Assembly: GCA_902620585.1 (NCBI GenBank)
Contig: CACNJC010000003.1
Coordinates: forward strand, 45,695-109,694
Source of the DNA: an uncultured Pelagibacteraceae bacterium
Lineage (GTDB): Bacteria; Pseudomonadota; Alphaproteobacteria; Pelagibacterales; Pelagibacteraceae
DNA: 64,000 nt
Direction: 5' to 3'
Positions 1 through 9,305 of this stretch are shown piece by piece. Both the position numbers and the translations under genes were made by a program. Every line of letters begins with the position of its first letter. Positions within the stretch are counted from its first letter, which is position 1. The notes beneath the pieces were generated by a model. It was not told the DNA's origin. It ran no database searches and saw only the letters and a program-made list of their open reading frames with translations.

Positions 1-74
1 AGTTTTCTTACTTCGTGTTGGCTTTTTCCACAAAAAGAACAATATAGAATATTTTTAGTATTTTTTTCACTCAT
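1..74 (-). CDS. clpX: ATP-dependent Clp protease ATP-binding subunit ClpX (N-terminal fragment, cut by window edge)
   Basis: Only the first 24 codons are in the window. They read MSEKNTKNILYCSFCGKSQH and then EVRK, which is the start of the ClpX zinc-binding domain: the first CxxC of the C4 zinc finger and the invariant SFCGKSQHEVRK stretch. ClpX is the AAA+ unfoldase that recognises substrates and feeds them to ClpP. It follows clpP on the same strand after a 79-base gap (75-153), in the order tig-clpP-clpX that is common in proteobacteria. No clear terminator or strong promoter is visible in the gap. Confidence 0.93.
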   Translation of the reverse strand, partial: MSEKNTKNILYCSFCGKSQHEVRK

Positions 75-153
75 AACGAATCAATATAAACATAATAAAT
101 GTCTGAATTATCGTTATCAAGTTGAAGTTGTAAGTAGGCCTATATATTGTGTT

Positions 154-765
154 TTATTTTCTTTTTTCCACAACAGAATCAATTAAACCGAATTTTTTTG
201 CATCCTCTGCGGTCATGAAATTATCACGCTCTAAAGCTTTGGAAATTTCATCAACTGATTTGCCAGTGTGCTTTGAATAGATCTTATTTAGCCTCTCTTT
301 TAATGAAAGAATTTCTTTTGCATGAATTTGGATATCTGTTGCTTGACCTTGAAAACCTGCTGACGGCTGATGAACCATAATTCTAGAATTAGGTAACGAG
401 TATCTTTTACCTTTTTCACCTGCTGCTAATAGAAATGATCCCATAGAGGATGCTTGCCCGATACACAAAGTTGAAACTGGGGAGTTGATATACTGCATAG
501 TATCATAAATTCCTAAACCTGCTGTTACTAATCCTCCAGGACTATTAATGTAAAAACTAATTTCTTTATTAGGATTTTCGGACTCTAAGAATAATAGCTG
601 CGCTGTAACCAATGAAGCAACATTATCATTTACCGGTCCAACTAAGAAAACTATTCTTTCTTTTAACAGTCTTGAATAAATATCATAAGCTCGTTCTCCC
701 TTACTAGTTTGCTCAACTACCATAGGAATAAGGCTGTTCATTTGTTCTTCGTAATCACGACTCAT
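154..765 (-). CDS. clpP: ATP-dependent Clp protease proteolytic subunit ClpP
   Basis: A 203-residue serine peptidase of family S14, the barrel-shaped proteolytic core that works with ClpX. The catalytic triad is visible: Ser107 in GQASSMGS, His132 in MVHQPS and Asp181 in [10 protein letters not shown], each four residues earlier than in E. coli ClpP. The oligomer-forming NSPGG motif is at about 74-78. It lies 23 bases downstream of tig and is probably co-transcribed with it. No Shine-Dalgarno sequence precedes the ATG, and Met9 or Met15 are alternative starts, so the length of any propeptide is uncertain. Confidence 0.97.
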   Translation of the reverse strand: MSRDYEEQMNSLIPMVVEQTSKGERAYDIYSRLLKERIVFLVGPVNDNVASLVTAQLLFLESENPNKEISFYINSPGGLVTAGLGIYDTMQYINSPVSTLCIGQASSMGSFLLAAGEKGKRYSLPNSRIMVHQPSAGFQGQATDIQIHAKEILSLKERLNKIYSKHTGKSVDEISKALERDNFMTAEDAKKFGLIDSVVEKRK

Positions 766-788
766 AGTAGGGTTTATACAACTATTGG

Positions 789-2165
789 TTACTTTTTACT
801 AATTTTTTTTGATTTTGCTTTATTTTTAATGCTAGTCTCATCCTTCTTTTTTATATCGCTTTGATCATTATTGGACTTATTGAACTGAGATATAATTTTT
901 TCTGCTTCTTTTGAATTAACAATTTTAGTTTCAAGTTTAACTTTTGATTTAATCAATGTAATAATTTTTTCTTCGTAGATAGAGCCTTTTAAACTTTGCG
1001 AGGCTTGAGGGTTCTTTTGATAGTAATCGAGTACCATTTTTTCCTGTCCAGGCATTCCTTTAATTTGTTTTTGTATTTCATTTCTCACTTCATCATCTGA
1101 AACTTTTAAGTTATTTTTCTCTCCGTATTCATTAAGAAGTAAACCTAATTTTATTCTAGATTTGGCGATTTTTTCATTGTTGAATTTATGTTTTTCTTTA
1201 TCCTCTTGTTTTAAATTTTGTGTCATTATAGAAATTTCTTGATCAATTAAATTTTTTGGAAGATCAATTTGATGATTTTTTTCTATTTGATCTAAAATCT
1301 CTTTTTTTGTAATTGAATTTAAAGCTTGTTTATACTGACTAGAAATTTGATTCTCAATTAATCGTTTTAAATCACTCAAATCTTTTGCTCCCATAATTTT
1401 TGCAAAATTGTCATCAATTGTGTTCTCTTTAGGTGCTTTTACATTTAAAACTTTACATTCAAATTTAGCTTTTTTGTTCGCAAGTTCTTTTTTTGGGTGA
1501 TTGGCTGGCAAAGACGCATCCAAACTTTTTATATCATTTTTTTTAACCCCAACTAATTGCTCATCGAAACCTTGTAAAAATAAATTTTTTCCAAGCTCTA
1601 ATTGCACACCTTTACCTTCGCTACCTTCAAATTTATTTCCATCAACTGTTGCTGAATAATCAAAAGTAACTTGGTCTCCAATTTTTGCCTTATCTTTTTC
1701 CTTTTTATCTTCAAATTTTTTATTGTGTTTTGAAATTTCTTTTAACTTCTCATCAACTATTTTATCTTCTATTTTCACCTTATATTCAATAGCTGTATAT
1801 TTTTCAAAAGATTTAAGTTTTATTTCGGGAAGTGAGTCAATTTGTAATTCATAATTCAAATCTTTACCTTCTCCAAAAGTTTTAAGGTCAATCTTAGGTT
1901 GGCCGGCAATTTTTATTTTTTTTTCTTCTATTGCTTTTGCAGATGTCTCTCTTAAAATTTTATCAATTACTTCTCCATAAATAGATTTTCCAAATTGACT
2001 TTTAATAACTGATGGAGGAACTTTTCCAGTTCTAAAACCTTTAAGAGATACTTCTTTTTGTAATTCGTTTAACCTTTGACTCATTTTTTCTTGAATAGTT
2101 TTTTTGTCAATTATCACTGACAGAACTGTTCTTAGGCCTTTTTTTGATTGTACTTCTACTTTCAT
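789..2165 (-). CDS. tig: Trigger factor (ribosome-associated chaperone and peptidyl-prolyl isomerase)
   Basis: Trigger factor binds ribosomal protein L23 at the exit tunnel and shields nascent chains. The 458-residue product has the ribosome-binding signature GFRTGKVPP near residue 43, a central FKBP-type domain (about 150-230, [14 protein letters not shown]) and a long helical C-terminal substrate-binding domain ending in a lysine-rich tail. I start it at MKVEVQSKK. The reading frame stays open 17 codons further upstream, but those codons lie in the tRNA-Leu gene and cannot be protein-coding. The start codon is only nine bases from the encoded CCA end of that tRNA. clpP and clpX follow. Confidence 0.96.
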   Translation of the reverse strand: MKVEVQSKKGLRTVLSVIIDKKTIQEKMSQRLNELQKEVSLKGFRTGKVPPSVIKSQFGKSIYGEVIDKILRETSAKAIEEKKIKIAGQPKIDLKTFGEGKDLNYELQIDSLPEIKLKSFEKYTAIEYKVKIEDKIVDEKLKEISKHNKKFEDKKEKDKAKIGDQVTFDYSATVDGNKFEGSEGKGVQLELGKNLFLQGFDEQLVGVKKNDIKSLDASLPANHPKKELANKKAKFECKVLNVKAPKENTIDDNFAKIMGAKDLSDLKRLIENQISSQYKQALNSITKKEILDQIEKNHQIDLPKNLIDQEISIMTQNLKQEDKEKHKFNNEKIAKSRIKLGLLLNEYGEKNNLKVSDDEVRNEIQKQIKGMPGQEKMVLDYYQKNPQASQSLKGSIYEEKIITLIKSKVKLETKIVNSKEAEKIISQFNKSNNDQSDIKKKDETSIKNKAKSKKISKK

Positions 2166-2174
2166 ATTTTTCTT

Positions 2175-2259
2175 TGGTGGGCAAGAAGAGACTCGAACTC
2201 TTAAGCCTTGCGGCACTGGTTTCTAAGACCAGCGCGTATACCAATTCCGCCACTTGCCC
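2175..2259 (-). tRNA. tRNA-Leu(TAG)
   Basis: An 85-base class II tRNA read on the minus strand. The acceptor stem GGGCAAG pairs with CTTGCCC, followed by A and an encoded CCA. The anticodon stem CTGGT/ACCAG carries loop CTTAGAA, giving anticodon TAG (decodes CUA/CUG-type Leu codons). The long variable arm contains the GCC-GCAA-GGC hairpin typical of leucine tRNAs, and the T arm is AAGAG-TTCGAGT-CTCTT. It sits 17 bases after the WecA-like gene and nine bases before tig, on the same strand, so a common transcript is likely. Confidence 0.97.
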
Positions 2260-2276
2260 AAATTATTGTTGTTGTT

Positions 2277-3350
2277 TTATATATCAATTTTTTTTTCTGT
2301 TAAACGATAAAGTCGACCATAAATTAAAGTATAAATAAATATTAAAGAAAAAAACCAGTACTTGCAAACTAGAGTATTCTCGGCAAAATATATGCTAGGT
2401 AAAACTAATATACAATAAACCAAGTTTATAGTTATTGAATTAGTGTAATTACTTTTATCAGGTCCAAAAATCTTGCTTATCTGGATAAAACTTAGCATGT
2501 GTAAATGTTTGTCATCTGGAAATACAGGAGATTTATTTTGATAAATTTTTCTAAAAAAAGAAAAGAAAACTTCAAAAAATAAGTAGAAAAGTAAAATACA
2601 TAAAAAGAATGAGGAGATATTTGAATTTAAGTTATTTGTAATAATAATATTTAATGCAACTAAAGATCCAAATAAATATGATCCGCTATCACCAAGAAAC
2701 ATTTTAGCTTTTGGAAAGTTAAAAAGTAGAAACGAAATTAAAATAATAATTTGTGATGTTAAAAAGAAAGAGAATTCCATGTGATTATTATTTAAATTTA
2801 CAAAAAGTAAAATAGAATTAATAATAATTAGATTGATCGTTAGAAGACCGTTAAAACCATCAATTAAATTTGCCCCATTAATTATAAATAAAAAGCTTAA
2901 TAATACGAAAAAAACTGAAAAGACTTTATTTTCTAACCAAGAGTTCAAAAAAATTAAATCAACATTCTTAATTTCTATAGGAAGAAAGCTTATGAAAAAT
3001 ATTAAAAAAATTACCATTAATATCAATCTGGTATTTGGACTAATATTCATTTTTATATCGTCAAGAAAACCAATAATAAACAAAGTTGTGCATACTAAAA
3101 TGTAATCGACTGGTAAATTTGAAAATAAAAGATAATAAATACCAAAAAATAAAAATAAAGAAATTATGCTCGCAATTCCTCCACTGCGAGAAATCGGTTC
3201 GTTATGAAATGCTTGAGGTTTAGCAAAATCATTATCTAAAAGTGTACTATCATTAAATTTATAAAAAAATTTACTTATTATTAAGAATATAAAAAACGTT
3301 AAAAATGCAAAAATTGATAAAAAACTTAATTCAACTGTATTTGGCTGCAT
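2277..3350 (-). CDS. MraY/WecA family polyprenyl-phosphate glycosyl-1-phosphate transferase
   Basis: A 357-residue polytopic membrane protein with about ten hydrophobic segments. It belongs to glycosyltransferase family 4, which transfers a sugar-1-phosphate from a UDP-sugar to undecaprenyl phosphate. The family motifs are present: NGANLIDGFNGL (Asp-rich metal and lipid site, about residue 160), FLGDSGSYLFG (about 220) and a C-terminal cytoplasmic DDKHLHM histidine motif typical of WecA/TagO rather than MraY. It may start O-antigen or other surface glycan synthesis. No other glycan gene is adjacent, so the sugar and the pathway cannot be read from context. The next gene downstream is tRNA-Leu. 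Confidence 0.85.
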   Translation of the reverse strand: MQPNTVELSFLSIFAFLTFFIFLIISKFFYKFNDSTLLDNDFAKPQAFHNEPISRSGGIASIISLFLFFGIYYLLFSNLPVDYILVCTTLFIIGFLDDIKMNISPNTRLILMVIFLIFFISFLPIEIKNVDLIFLNSWLENKVFSVFFVLLSFLFIINGANLIDGFNGLLTINLIIINSILLFVNLNNNHMEFSFFLTSQIIILISFLLFNFPKAKMFLGDSGSYLFGSLVALNIIITNNLNSNISSFFLCILLFYLFFEVFFSFFRKIYQNKSPVFPDDKHLHMLSFIQISKIFGPDKSNYTNSITINLVYCILVLPSIYFAENTLVCKYWFFSLIFIYTLIYGRLYRLTEKKIDI

Positions 3351-4238
3351 TTATCTTTTTAAACCTTTGTTGTTTTTTTTTACTATATAAATCCCTAGAA
3401 TTATTATAAACAATGAGATTATAACTCTCCAAGTAATAATTTCATCCATTAAAAAATATCCAAATAAAACTCCAAAAATCGGAATTAAATATGCCACCTG
3501 TGTCTGAAAAACTAAACCGTTGACTGTTAATATTCTGAATCTGATTAACCAAGCAAGTCCAGTTGCAACTACTCCTAGATATAAAAGAGATAAAGTAGAC
3601 TCTATTGATGGATTTAAATTCCAAGGTTCTTCAAATATCATTGCCACAGGAAATAAAAAAATTACTGACCAAAGCGTTGTTGATGTGGTTACATTCTCAT
3701 TTCCTTTCGCTTTCAATTTTAATGTTAAAATTCCCCCAATAGAGTAAAAAGTAGAGCCTAGGATAGTTATAAGTACAAATATATAGTTGCTCTCGTTGAT
3801 TATTAATTTATCAAAAAATAGAAACAAAATTCCTAAAAATCCTACTATAATTCCAATTGATTTTAAAAAAGTTATTTTTTCATCCTTTGTAAAAAAATGA
3901 GCAAGTATTGATCCACTCATTGGAGTAGTGCTCATAAGCATTGCAGCTAGATAACTATTAATTTTAGAGGTTCCAACTGCAATTAAAGTGAAAGGAATAG
4001 CAATATTACATAAACCAATTACTGCATAGGGTTTCCAATTTTTTGAAAACGCTTGGATCTTAATTTTTTTGTACCAACAAAGCATCAATAGTGGCAGGCT
4101 GGCAAAAATTACTCTTATCAAAGCTAGAGTAAAAGGATCATAAGAGTACGTAGCGATTTTGATATTGAAAAATGATGATCCCCAAATTAACCCGAGAGCC
4201 ATTAAAAGTAATATATCAATTGAATTTGCTTCTCTCAT
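3351..4238 (-). CDS. EamA/DMT family permease
   Basis: A ten-helix drug/metabolite transporter superfamily protein with two EamA repeats. The first repeat opens with LGLIWGSSFFNIK and the second has a GSTFYSIGGI stretch, as in RhaT/YdcZ-like exporters. Substrate is unknown. I start at the Met of MREANSIDILLL, which gives 295 residues, the usual family size. The frame stays open 30 codons further upstream to 4328, but that would add a non-homologous extension and leave only 32 bases to the divergent glnA start. The 122-base gap 4239-4360 should hold the divergent promoters. It is AT-rich, and I see no sigma-54 motif in it. Confidence 0.85.
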   Translation of the reverse strand: MREANSIDILLLMALGLIWGSSFFNIKIATYSYDPFTLALIRVIFASLPLLMLCWYKKIKIQAFSKNWKPYAVIGLCNIAIPFTLIAVGTSKINSYLAAMLMSTTPMSGSILAHFFTKDEKITFLKSIGIIVGFLGILFLFFDKLIINESNYIFVLITILGSTFYSIGGILTLKLKAKGNENVTTSTTLWSVIFLFPVAMIFEEPWNLNPSIESTLSLLYLGVVATGLAWLIRFRILTVNGLVFQTQVAYLIPIFGVLFGYFLMDEIITWRVIISLFIIILGIYIVKKNNKGLKR

Positions 4239-4360
4239 TTCAAGTAATGATTGTGTTATGAATAAAATGCATAGCTGATATATACTAATTATTATATATT
4301 GAAAGCAATACTTATGTATGTTCAACAAAATTTAAGCATAAATATAGGATACAAAATTAA

Positions 4361-5767
4361 ATGAGTTCAAAAGATATTCTTAAGTTAATCAAAGACAAAC
4401 AAGTAGAGTTTGTTGATTTAAGGTTTACAGATCCTAGAGGAAAGCTTCAACACGTAACAATGGATGCTACAATTGTTGATGAAGAATTGTTAAATGACGG
4501 TGTGTTTTTTGACGGGTCTTCAATTGCAGGTTGGAAGGCTATTAATCAGTCAGACATGCTTTTAAAACCTGACTTAACTAGACCTATTATCGATCCATTT
4601 AATTCTCATACAACACTTAATATTTTTTGTGATATTCTTGATGCAGTAAAAAAAGATCCCTACGAGAGAGATCCAAGAGGAACTGCTAAAAAAGCAGAGG
4701 CTTATTTAAAAAAATCTGGAATTGGAGATAAATCTTATTTTGGTCCTGAACCAGAATTTTTCGTGTTCGACGACGTTAGATTTAAAAATGATATGAACGA
4801 GACAAGTTTTAGTATTGATAGCTCTGAAGGTCCATACAATACTGGAAAAAAATATGAAAATGGTAATATGGGTCACAGACCTGGAATTAAAGGAGGGTAC
4901 TTTCCTGTTCCTCCTGTAGACAGTGCTCAAGATATGAGAGGAGAGTATTTAAAAGCTCTTAGAGACATGGGTGTTAAAGTAGAAAAACACCACCACGAAG
5001 TTGCACCTAGTCAACACGAGTTAGGTATGTATTTTGGAACATTAACTAATATGGCTGATAATCTTCAACTTTATAAATATGCAGTTCAAATGGTTACACA
5101 TTCTTTTGGTAAGACAGCCACTTTTATGCCTAAACCTGTAAAAGGTGATAATGGATCAGGTATGCACTGTCACCAATCGATTTGGAAAGGAAATACACCA
5201 GTATTTATGGGTAATGAGTATTCAGGTTTATCAAAAACAGCTTTATACTATATTGGGGGAATCCTAAAACATGCTAAAGCTATCAACGCTTTTTCTAATG
5301 CTACTACGAATAGCTACAAAAGACTGATACCTGGTTTTGAAGCTCCTGTAATTTTAGCCTACTCGGCAAGGAATAGATCTGCATCATGTAGAATTCCAAT
5401 CATAAATAACCCTAAAGCAGCACGAATGGAAATTAGATTCCCAGATGCAGCTGGAAATCCTTACTTAACATTCGCCTCAATGTTGATGGCGGGAATCGAT
5501 GGAATTAAAAATAAAATTGACCCTGGCAAGTCTTTCGATAAAGATTTGTATACTCTATCTGAAGATGAAGTGAAAAAATTACCTACAGTATGTGGGTCGC
5601 TAAGAGAAGCAATGCAAAATTTAGATAAAGATAGAAAATTTTTAATTGAGGGAGGTGTTTTTACTGACGATCAGATCGATGCTTATATAGATTTAAAATT
5701 TCAAGAAATTTATAAATTTGAGCATACTCCACACCCTATAGAATTTGAAATGTATTATAGCGGTTAA
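4361..5767 (+). CDS. glnA: Glutamine synthetase, type I
   Basis: Class I GlnA (468 residues), which condenses ammonia and glutamate to glutamine at the expense of ATP, the main entry point for nitrogen. Visible motifs are DGSSIAGW (about 51), the PEPEFF metal ligands (about 128), the ATP-binding KPVKGDNGSGMHCHQS block (about 258-273) and the NRSASCRIP glutamate-site stretch (about 344). Tyr397 in KDLYTLSEDE lines up exactly with the adenylylation tyrosine of E. coli GlnA. The gene stands alone: no glnB, ntrB or ntrC is adjacent. It faces the suf operon, with only three bases between the two stop codons. Confidence 0.98.
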   Translation: MSSKDILKLIKDKQVEFVDLRFTDPRGKLQHVTMDATIVDEELLNDGVFFDGSSIAGWKAINQSDMLLKPDLTRPIIDPFNSHTTLNIFCDILDAVKKDPYERDPRGTAKKAEAYLKKSGIGDKSYFGPEPEFFVFDDVRFKNDMNETSFSIDSSEGPYNTGKKYENGNMGHRPGIKGGYFPVPPVDSAQDMRGEYLKALRDMGVKVEKHHHEVAPSQHELGMYFGTLTNMADNLQLYKYAVQMVTHSFGKTATFMPKPVKGDNGSGMHCHQSIWKGNTPVFMGNEYSGLSKTALYYIGGILKHAKAINAFSNATTNSYKRLIPGFEAPVILAYSARNRSASCRIPIINNPKAARMEIRFPDAAGNPYLTFASMLMAGIDGIKNKIDPGKSFDKDLYTLSEDEVKKLPTVCGSLREAMQNLDKDRKFLIEGGVFTDDQIDAYIDLKFQEIYKFEHTPHPIEFEMYYSG

Positions 5768-5770
5768 TTT

Positions 5771-6106
5771 TTAAATTTTAAAAGACTCGCCGCAACCACA
5801 TCGTTCAGTTTCATTTGGATTTTTGAAAATAAATTGTGATGTAAATTTATCTTTTTTATAATCCATTTCTGTTCCTAAAAGATACATTATAGCTTTAGGG
5901 TCAATAAATACTTTAACCCCCTTATCCTCTATTACTTCTTCGTTAGGCCTGATATTTGTTGCGTATTCCATAATATAAGACATTCCGGCACAACCTCCAG
6001 ACTTTACTCCAACTCTAACTCCAATAGTCGAATTTTTTGCTTGGGACATAATTTCTTTTATTCTGCTAACAGCTTTATCGCTTAATTTAATTATTTTTTC
6101 GCTCAT
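5771..6106 (-). CDS. sufA: A-type Fe-S cluster assembly/carrier protein (HesB/IscA/SufA family)
   Basis: A 111-residue A-type carrier that accepts Fe-S clusters from the scaffold and passes them to apo-proteins. The three ligand cysteines are Cys39 (SGGCAGMSY) and the C-terminal Cys103-Gly-Cys105 of ERCGCGESF. It is the last gene of the iscR-suf operon and overlaps the preceding sufT by four bases (ATGA type). SufA, ErpA and IscA cannot be told apart by sequence alone here. The symbol follows the operon context. Confidence 0.93.
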   Translation of the reverse strand: MSEKIIKLSDKAVSRIKEIMSQAKNSTIGVRVGVKSGGCAGMSYIMEYATNIRPNEEVIEDKGVKVFIDPKAIMYLLGTEMDYKKDKFTSQFIFKNPNETERCGCGESFKI

Positions 6107-6402
6107 AAATTTAATTCCAATTTAGCTGCATCTGACATCTTCTCTTTAGACCAAGGAGGATCCCAAACCAATTTAAGATCAACATCTGAAACACCATCAA
6201 TAGCTAGTATATTATTTTTAACCATTTTTGGCAAACTATCTGCAACTGGGCAATTTGGTGAAGTTAATGTCATATCAATATTAACTTTTTTGTCGATAAT
6301 TTCTATTTTGTAAATTAAACCAAGCTCATAAATATTCACTGGAATTTCAGGATCATAGACTTTTTTAATTTCAGAAATTACTTTTTCTTTTAGATCGCAC
6401 AT
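6103..6402 (-). CDS. sufT: SufT-like Fe-S assembly factor (DUF59/MIP18 family)
   Basis: A 99-residue DUF59 protein starting at MCDLKEK. The hallmark DPEIPVNIYELGLIY is at about 18-32, a conserved cysteine lies in TSPNCPVAD (about 62-70), and the C-terminal VWDPPWSKEKMS is typical of the SUF-linked subgroup. This family helps mature Fe-S proteins and is homologous to eukaryotic MIP18/CIAO2. An upstream in-frame ATG would add 12 residues but would place the start inside sufU. The ATG chosen begins one base after the sufU stop codon. It lies between sufU and sufA, as expected for a SUF accessory gene. Confidence 0.9.
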   Translation of the reverse strand: MCDLKEKVISEIKKVYDPEIPVNIYELGLIYKIEIIDKKVNIDMTLTSPNCPVADSLPKMVKNNILAIDGVSDVDLKLVWDPPWSKEKMSDAAKLELNL

Positions 6403-6403
6403 A

Positions 6404-6847
6404 TTAATTTTTTTTTTCAATTGCAGATAACAAGGCATGCCAAGCCATTGTAGCGCATTTTATCCTCATTGGAAATTCTTGCACTCCAGACAGAGAATTA
6501 ATTGTAGTTATTTGGTCCTCTGAAAGACTATTTAAACTAATCTTACTTTTATTTTTAAGCATATTTAAAAAATTATTTGTTATATTTTTTGTAAAAGTTA
6601 TGTCCCTTCCTTTTAATGTGTCAGTTAAAATTGATGCTGAGGCCAATGATATAGCGCATCCTTCTCCTTCAAAACTTAAACCTTTTATGTTTTTATCTTT
6701 GTCTAAATTTAAGTAAATATGAACCTTGTCACCACATAAAGGATTGTGGGCTTTTGCATCATGATTGTAGTCTTTGCACTTTCCTTTGTTACGAGGATTT
6801 TTTGCGTGGTCTAAAATTATTTCTTGGTATAGTTGTTTTAATTCCAT
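6404..6847 (-). CDS. sufU: Fe-S cluster assembly protein SufU (NifU-like)
   Basis: A 147-residue SufU/IscU-fold protein. Cys38 and Asp40 (NPLCGD), Cys64 (GEGCAIS) and Cys131 (IKCATMAW) are the conserved ligands. The insertion between the second and third cysteine marks SufU rather than IscU. In organisms where it has been studied, SufU takes persulfide sulfur from SufS; a scaffold role has also been proposed. No sufE is seen in this operon, so SufU is the likely sulfur acceptor here. It directly abuts sufS: the sufU ATG begins immediately after the sufS stop. Confidence 0.95.
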   Translation of the reverse strand: MELKQLYQEIILDHAKNPRNKGKCKDYNHDAKAHNPLCGDKVHIYLNLDKDKNIKGLSFEGEGCAISLASASILTDTLKGRDITFTKNITNNFLNMLKNKSKISLNSLSEDQITTINSLSGVQEFPMRIKCATMAWHALLSAIEKKN

Positions 6848-8065
6848 TTAAATATTAAAAACTTTCTTACATTTATTTATCGAGTCACATAAAATATCAA
6901 TGTCTTCCTTTGTATTGTAAACTCCAATGGATGCTCTTGCTGTTGCTGATATTCCCATTTTGTCATGAAGAATTTGACAGCAATGATGTCCAGCTCGTAT
7001 AGCTACACCATCTTCATCCAATATAGTTGCGATATCGTGAGGATGTATTCCTTTCATTGTAAAACTAATTACAGAACCTCTTTCTTTTGGATCTCCAAAG
7101 ATATTTACTGAGTTGTTTCTTTTTAATTTTTCAATACCATATTCAAGAATTTCATTTTCATGTTTGTTGATCTTTTCAATACCTAAGTTTTCAATAAAAT
7201 TTATGGCCTCCGAAAAACCAACAACTTCAGCTGTTTGCATGGTTCCAGCTTCAAACTTAGTTGGTGTAGATGCGAAGGTAACGTTATCCTTAAATACCTC
7301 GCTTATCATTCCACCTCCACCTTGATAGGGTGGAAATTCGTCTAACCATTTCTTTTTAGAATATAAAATTCCTAAGCCATTCGGACCATACATTTTATGA
7401 CATGATATTGCATAAAAATCACAATCGAGGTCTTGCAAATCTAATTTAATATGTGGAGCTCCTTGGGTTCCGTCTATTAATACAGGAATTTTTTTTTCTT
7501 TAGCCATATCAATTATTTTTTTAATTGGCATGATGGTGCCTGTCACGTTCGAAATGTGTGTAATAGCTATAATCTTTGTTTTGTTAGTTATTAATTTTTT
7601 TATTTCATCTAAATCAACTTCTCCTTTTTCATTAACAGATGCAAACTTAATCACTGCTCCTTTTTTCTGTCTAACAAAATGCCACGGCACGTAGTTCGAA
7701 TGATGTTCCAACTCAGTAGTTAAAATTTCATCACCTTTATTAATAAACTTTTCGCCAAAAGCTGTTGCTACTAGATTTATTGCCTCTGTAGCGCCTTTTG
7801 TAAAAATAATTTCTTCTCTATGTTTTGCATTGAGATATGCTTTGACTTTATCTCTTACATCTTCAAATCTATTAGTAGCTTTTACGGCTAAAGTATGAAC
7901 ACTTCTCCCAACATTAGAAAATTCAGTTTCGTAAAAATTTGAAATTCTATCGATTACTGCTTTTGGTTTTTGAGATGAGTTAGCGCTATCCAAGTATGTT
8001 AAAGGTTTCCCATTTACCTTTTGTTTGAATATTGGAAATTCTGATTTAATGTTTTTTATGTCCAT
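6848..8065 (-). CDS. sufS: Cysteine desulfurase SufS
   Basis: A 405-residue PLP-dependent group II cysteine desulfurase that removes sulfur from L-cysteine as an enzyme-bound persulfide for Fe-S assembly. The PLP-binding lysine is Lys224 in SCHKMYGP. The catalytic cysteine is Cys362 in RAGHHCCQ, two residues earlier than in E. coli SufS. Cys363 is a second adjacent cysteine where E. coli has alanine. The start overlaps the end of sufD by 20 bases, so translation is probably coupled. Confidence 0.97.
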   Translation of the reverse strand: MDIKNIKSEFPIFKQKVNGKPLTYLDSANSSQKPKAVIDRISNFYETEFSNVGRSVHTLAVKATNRFEDVRDKVKAYLNAKHREEIIFTKGATEAINLVATAFGEKFINKGDEILTTELEHHSNYVPWHFVRQKKGAVIKFASVNEKGEVDLDEIKKLITNKTKIIAITHISNVTGTIMPIKKIIDMAKEKKIPVLIDGTQGAPHIKLDLQDLDCDFYAISCHKMYGPNGLGILYSKKKWLDEFPPYQGGGGMISEVFKDNVTFASTPTKFEAGTMQTAEVVGFSEAINFIENLGIEKINKHENEILEYGIEKLKRNNSVNIFGDPKERGSVISFTMKGIHPHDIATILDEDGVAIRAGHHCCQILHDKMGISATARASIGVYNTKEDIDILCDSINKCKKVFNI

Positions 8066-9305
8066 CTAATTGTATTCTTAACCTATTTATAATGAATGTT
8101 TTGATTTTTTGATTTTTAATCTCGTTAGTTATCTCACTTAAAAAACCATCAATAAGTAAATTAACAGACTCTTTTTTACTTAAACCCCTACTCATTAGGT
8201 AAAAAACAGAATTTTTATCTATGCTGCCAGATGAGGATCCATGAGAACATTTAACATTATCAGCGTAAATTTCTAACTCTGGTTTCGAATTAAACTCTGA
8301 ACTATCGTTTAATAAAATAGCTTTACTTAATTGATATGCGTCTGTTTTTTGAGCTATATCCTTAACAAAAATTTTTCCTTGAAACACACCTTTACTTTCT
8401 GAGTCCAAAACATTCTTAACTTTTTGAAAACTTTTGCAGTCAGATGCAAAATGGTTAATTCTTGTCTTGATTTCTTGGTGATCTTTTTGACTTAAGTATG
8501 AAGCAGCTAATAATTTACATTCAGAATTTTTTCCAGTTAAATCAAATTCTAAATCAAGTTTATTAAACTTAAGCCCTGCCGGAAATACAAAAGATGAGTA
8601 GTTAGAATTTGTGCCTAATTTGTTATTTGAATATTTGTGAAAATAACCCGAACTTTTATTTTTTTGAATACAAATGTTCTTAAATTTTGCAGAGTCATCT
8701 AAAACTATGTTTTCGTAAATATTATTAAAGAAATTAGCTTTTGAGTTATTAATCAGATACTCCAATGTATGTAATTCTGAATTCTTTCCAATTTTTATCT
8801 TATTTTTGCAGTTTATAATATTTTCGTTTAATTTATCAGTATACAAACTATAGATGACTAAAATTTTATTAAATTTGTAATTTTCTTCGACCTCTAAGAT
8901 AAAACCTTTATTTGCCATAGCATGATTTAAGCTTATTAAAGGATTAAGTTCTGTTTTTTCAGATAAAGGATAGTTCGAATATTTTTGTATCTTTATCTTG
9001 TCTTTGTCTTCGTAACTAAAGTTGCTAGATGTTAGTTCTCCATTTGTTAATACAATAAAGTTATGTTCGAATTCTTTGATTAGATCGATTTTTTGTTCAG
9101 TATTATTCGTAGAATGAAAATTCAATTTTTTGAAATTTTTTGAAACAATTTCTCTTAAATCTGAAAATTTCCAATCTTCATTTCTTTTATTTGGGAAACC
9201 ATTTTTGTTAAAATTTTCTAAGTTTTTAAGTCTAAAATCTTTTTCCTGTTTATTAAAATTTCCAACTTTATCAATTTCAGAAGAATCTATTTTAAAATTA
9301 AGCAT
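8046..9305 (-). CDS. sufD: Fe-S cluster assembly protein SufD
   Basis: A 419-residue SufB/SufD-family beta-helix protein that forms the SufBC2D scaffold with SufB and SufC. The conserved C-terminal core is clear: a CSHGSSSGSIDKNSVFYLMSRG block (about 352-373) holds the conserved Cys and His at the SufB-SufD interface. It is followed by the helical tail (about 375-410) that contacts SufC. The N-terminal 100 residues are poorly conserved, as is usual. It abuts sufC (adjacent bases 9305/9306). Confidence 0.95.
   Translation of the reverse strand: MLNFKIDSSEIDKVGNFNKQEKDFRLKNLENFNKNGFPNKRNEDWKFSDLREIVSKNFKKLNFHSTNNTEQKIDLIKEFEHNFIVLTNGELTSSNFSYEDKDKIKIQKYSNYPLSEKTELNPLISLNHAMANKGFILEVEENYKFNKILVIYSLYTDKLNENIINCKNKIKIGKNSELHTLEYLINNSKANFFNNIYENIVLDDSAKFKNICIQKNKSSGYFHKYSNNKLGTNSNYSSFVFPAGLKFNKLDLEFDLTGKNSECKLLAASYLSQKDHQEIKTRINHFASDCKSFQKVKNVLDSESKGVFQGKIFVKDIAQKTDAYQLSKAILLNDSSEFNSKPELEIYADNVKCSHGSSSGSIDKNSVFYLMSRGLSKKESVNLLIDGFLSEITNEIKNQKIKTFIINRLRIQLDGHKKH

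Noticed and set aside
2166..2216. N-terminal extension of tig by 17 codons
   Set aside because: The extension is made from tRNA-Leu sequence. Trigger factor homology begins at the internal Met at 2165.
4239..4328. 30-codon N-terminal extension of the EamA permease
   Set aside because: It is AT-rich, adds an extra hydrophobic segment not expected in the family and would consume the glnA control region.
6405..6419. Poly-T run at the sufU/sufT junction as a terminator
   Set aside because: No stem precedes it, and the run is part of the end of sufU (Lys codons read on the minus strand) inside a continuous operon.
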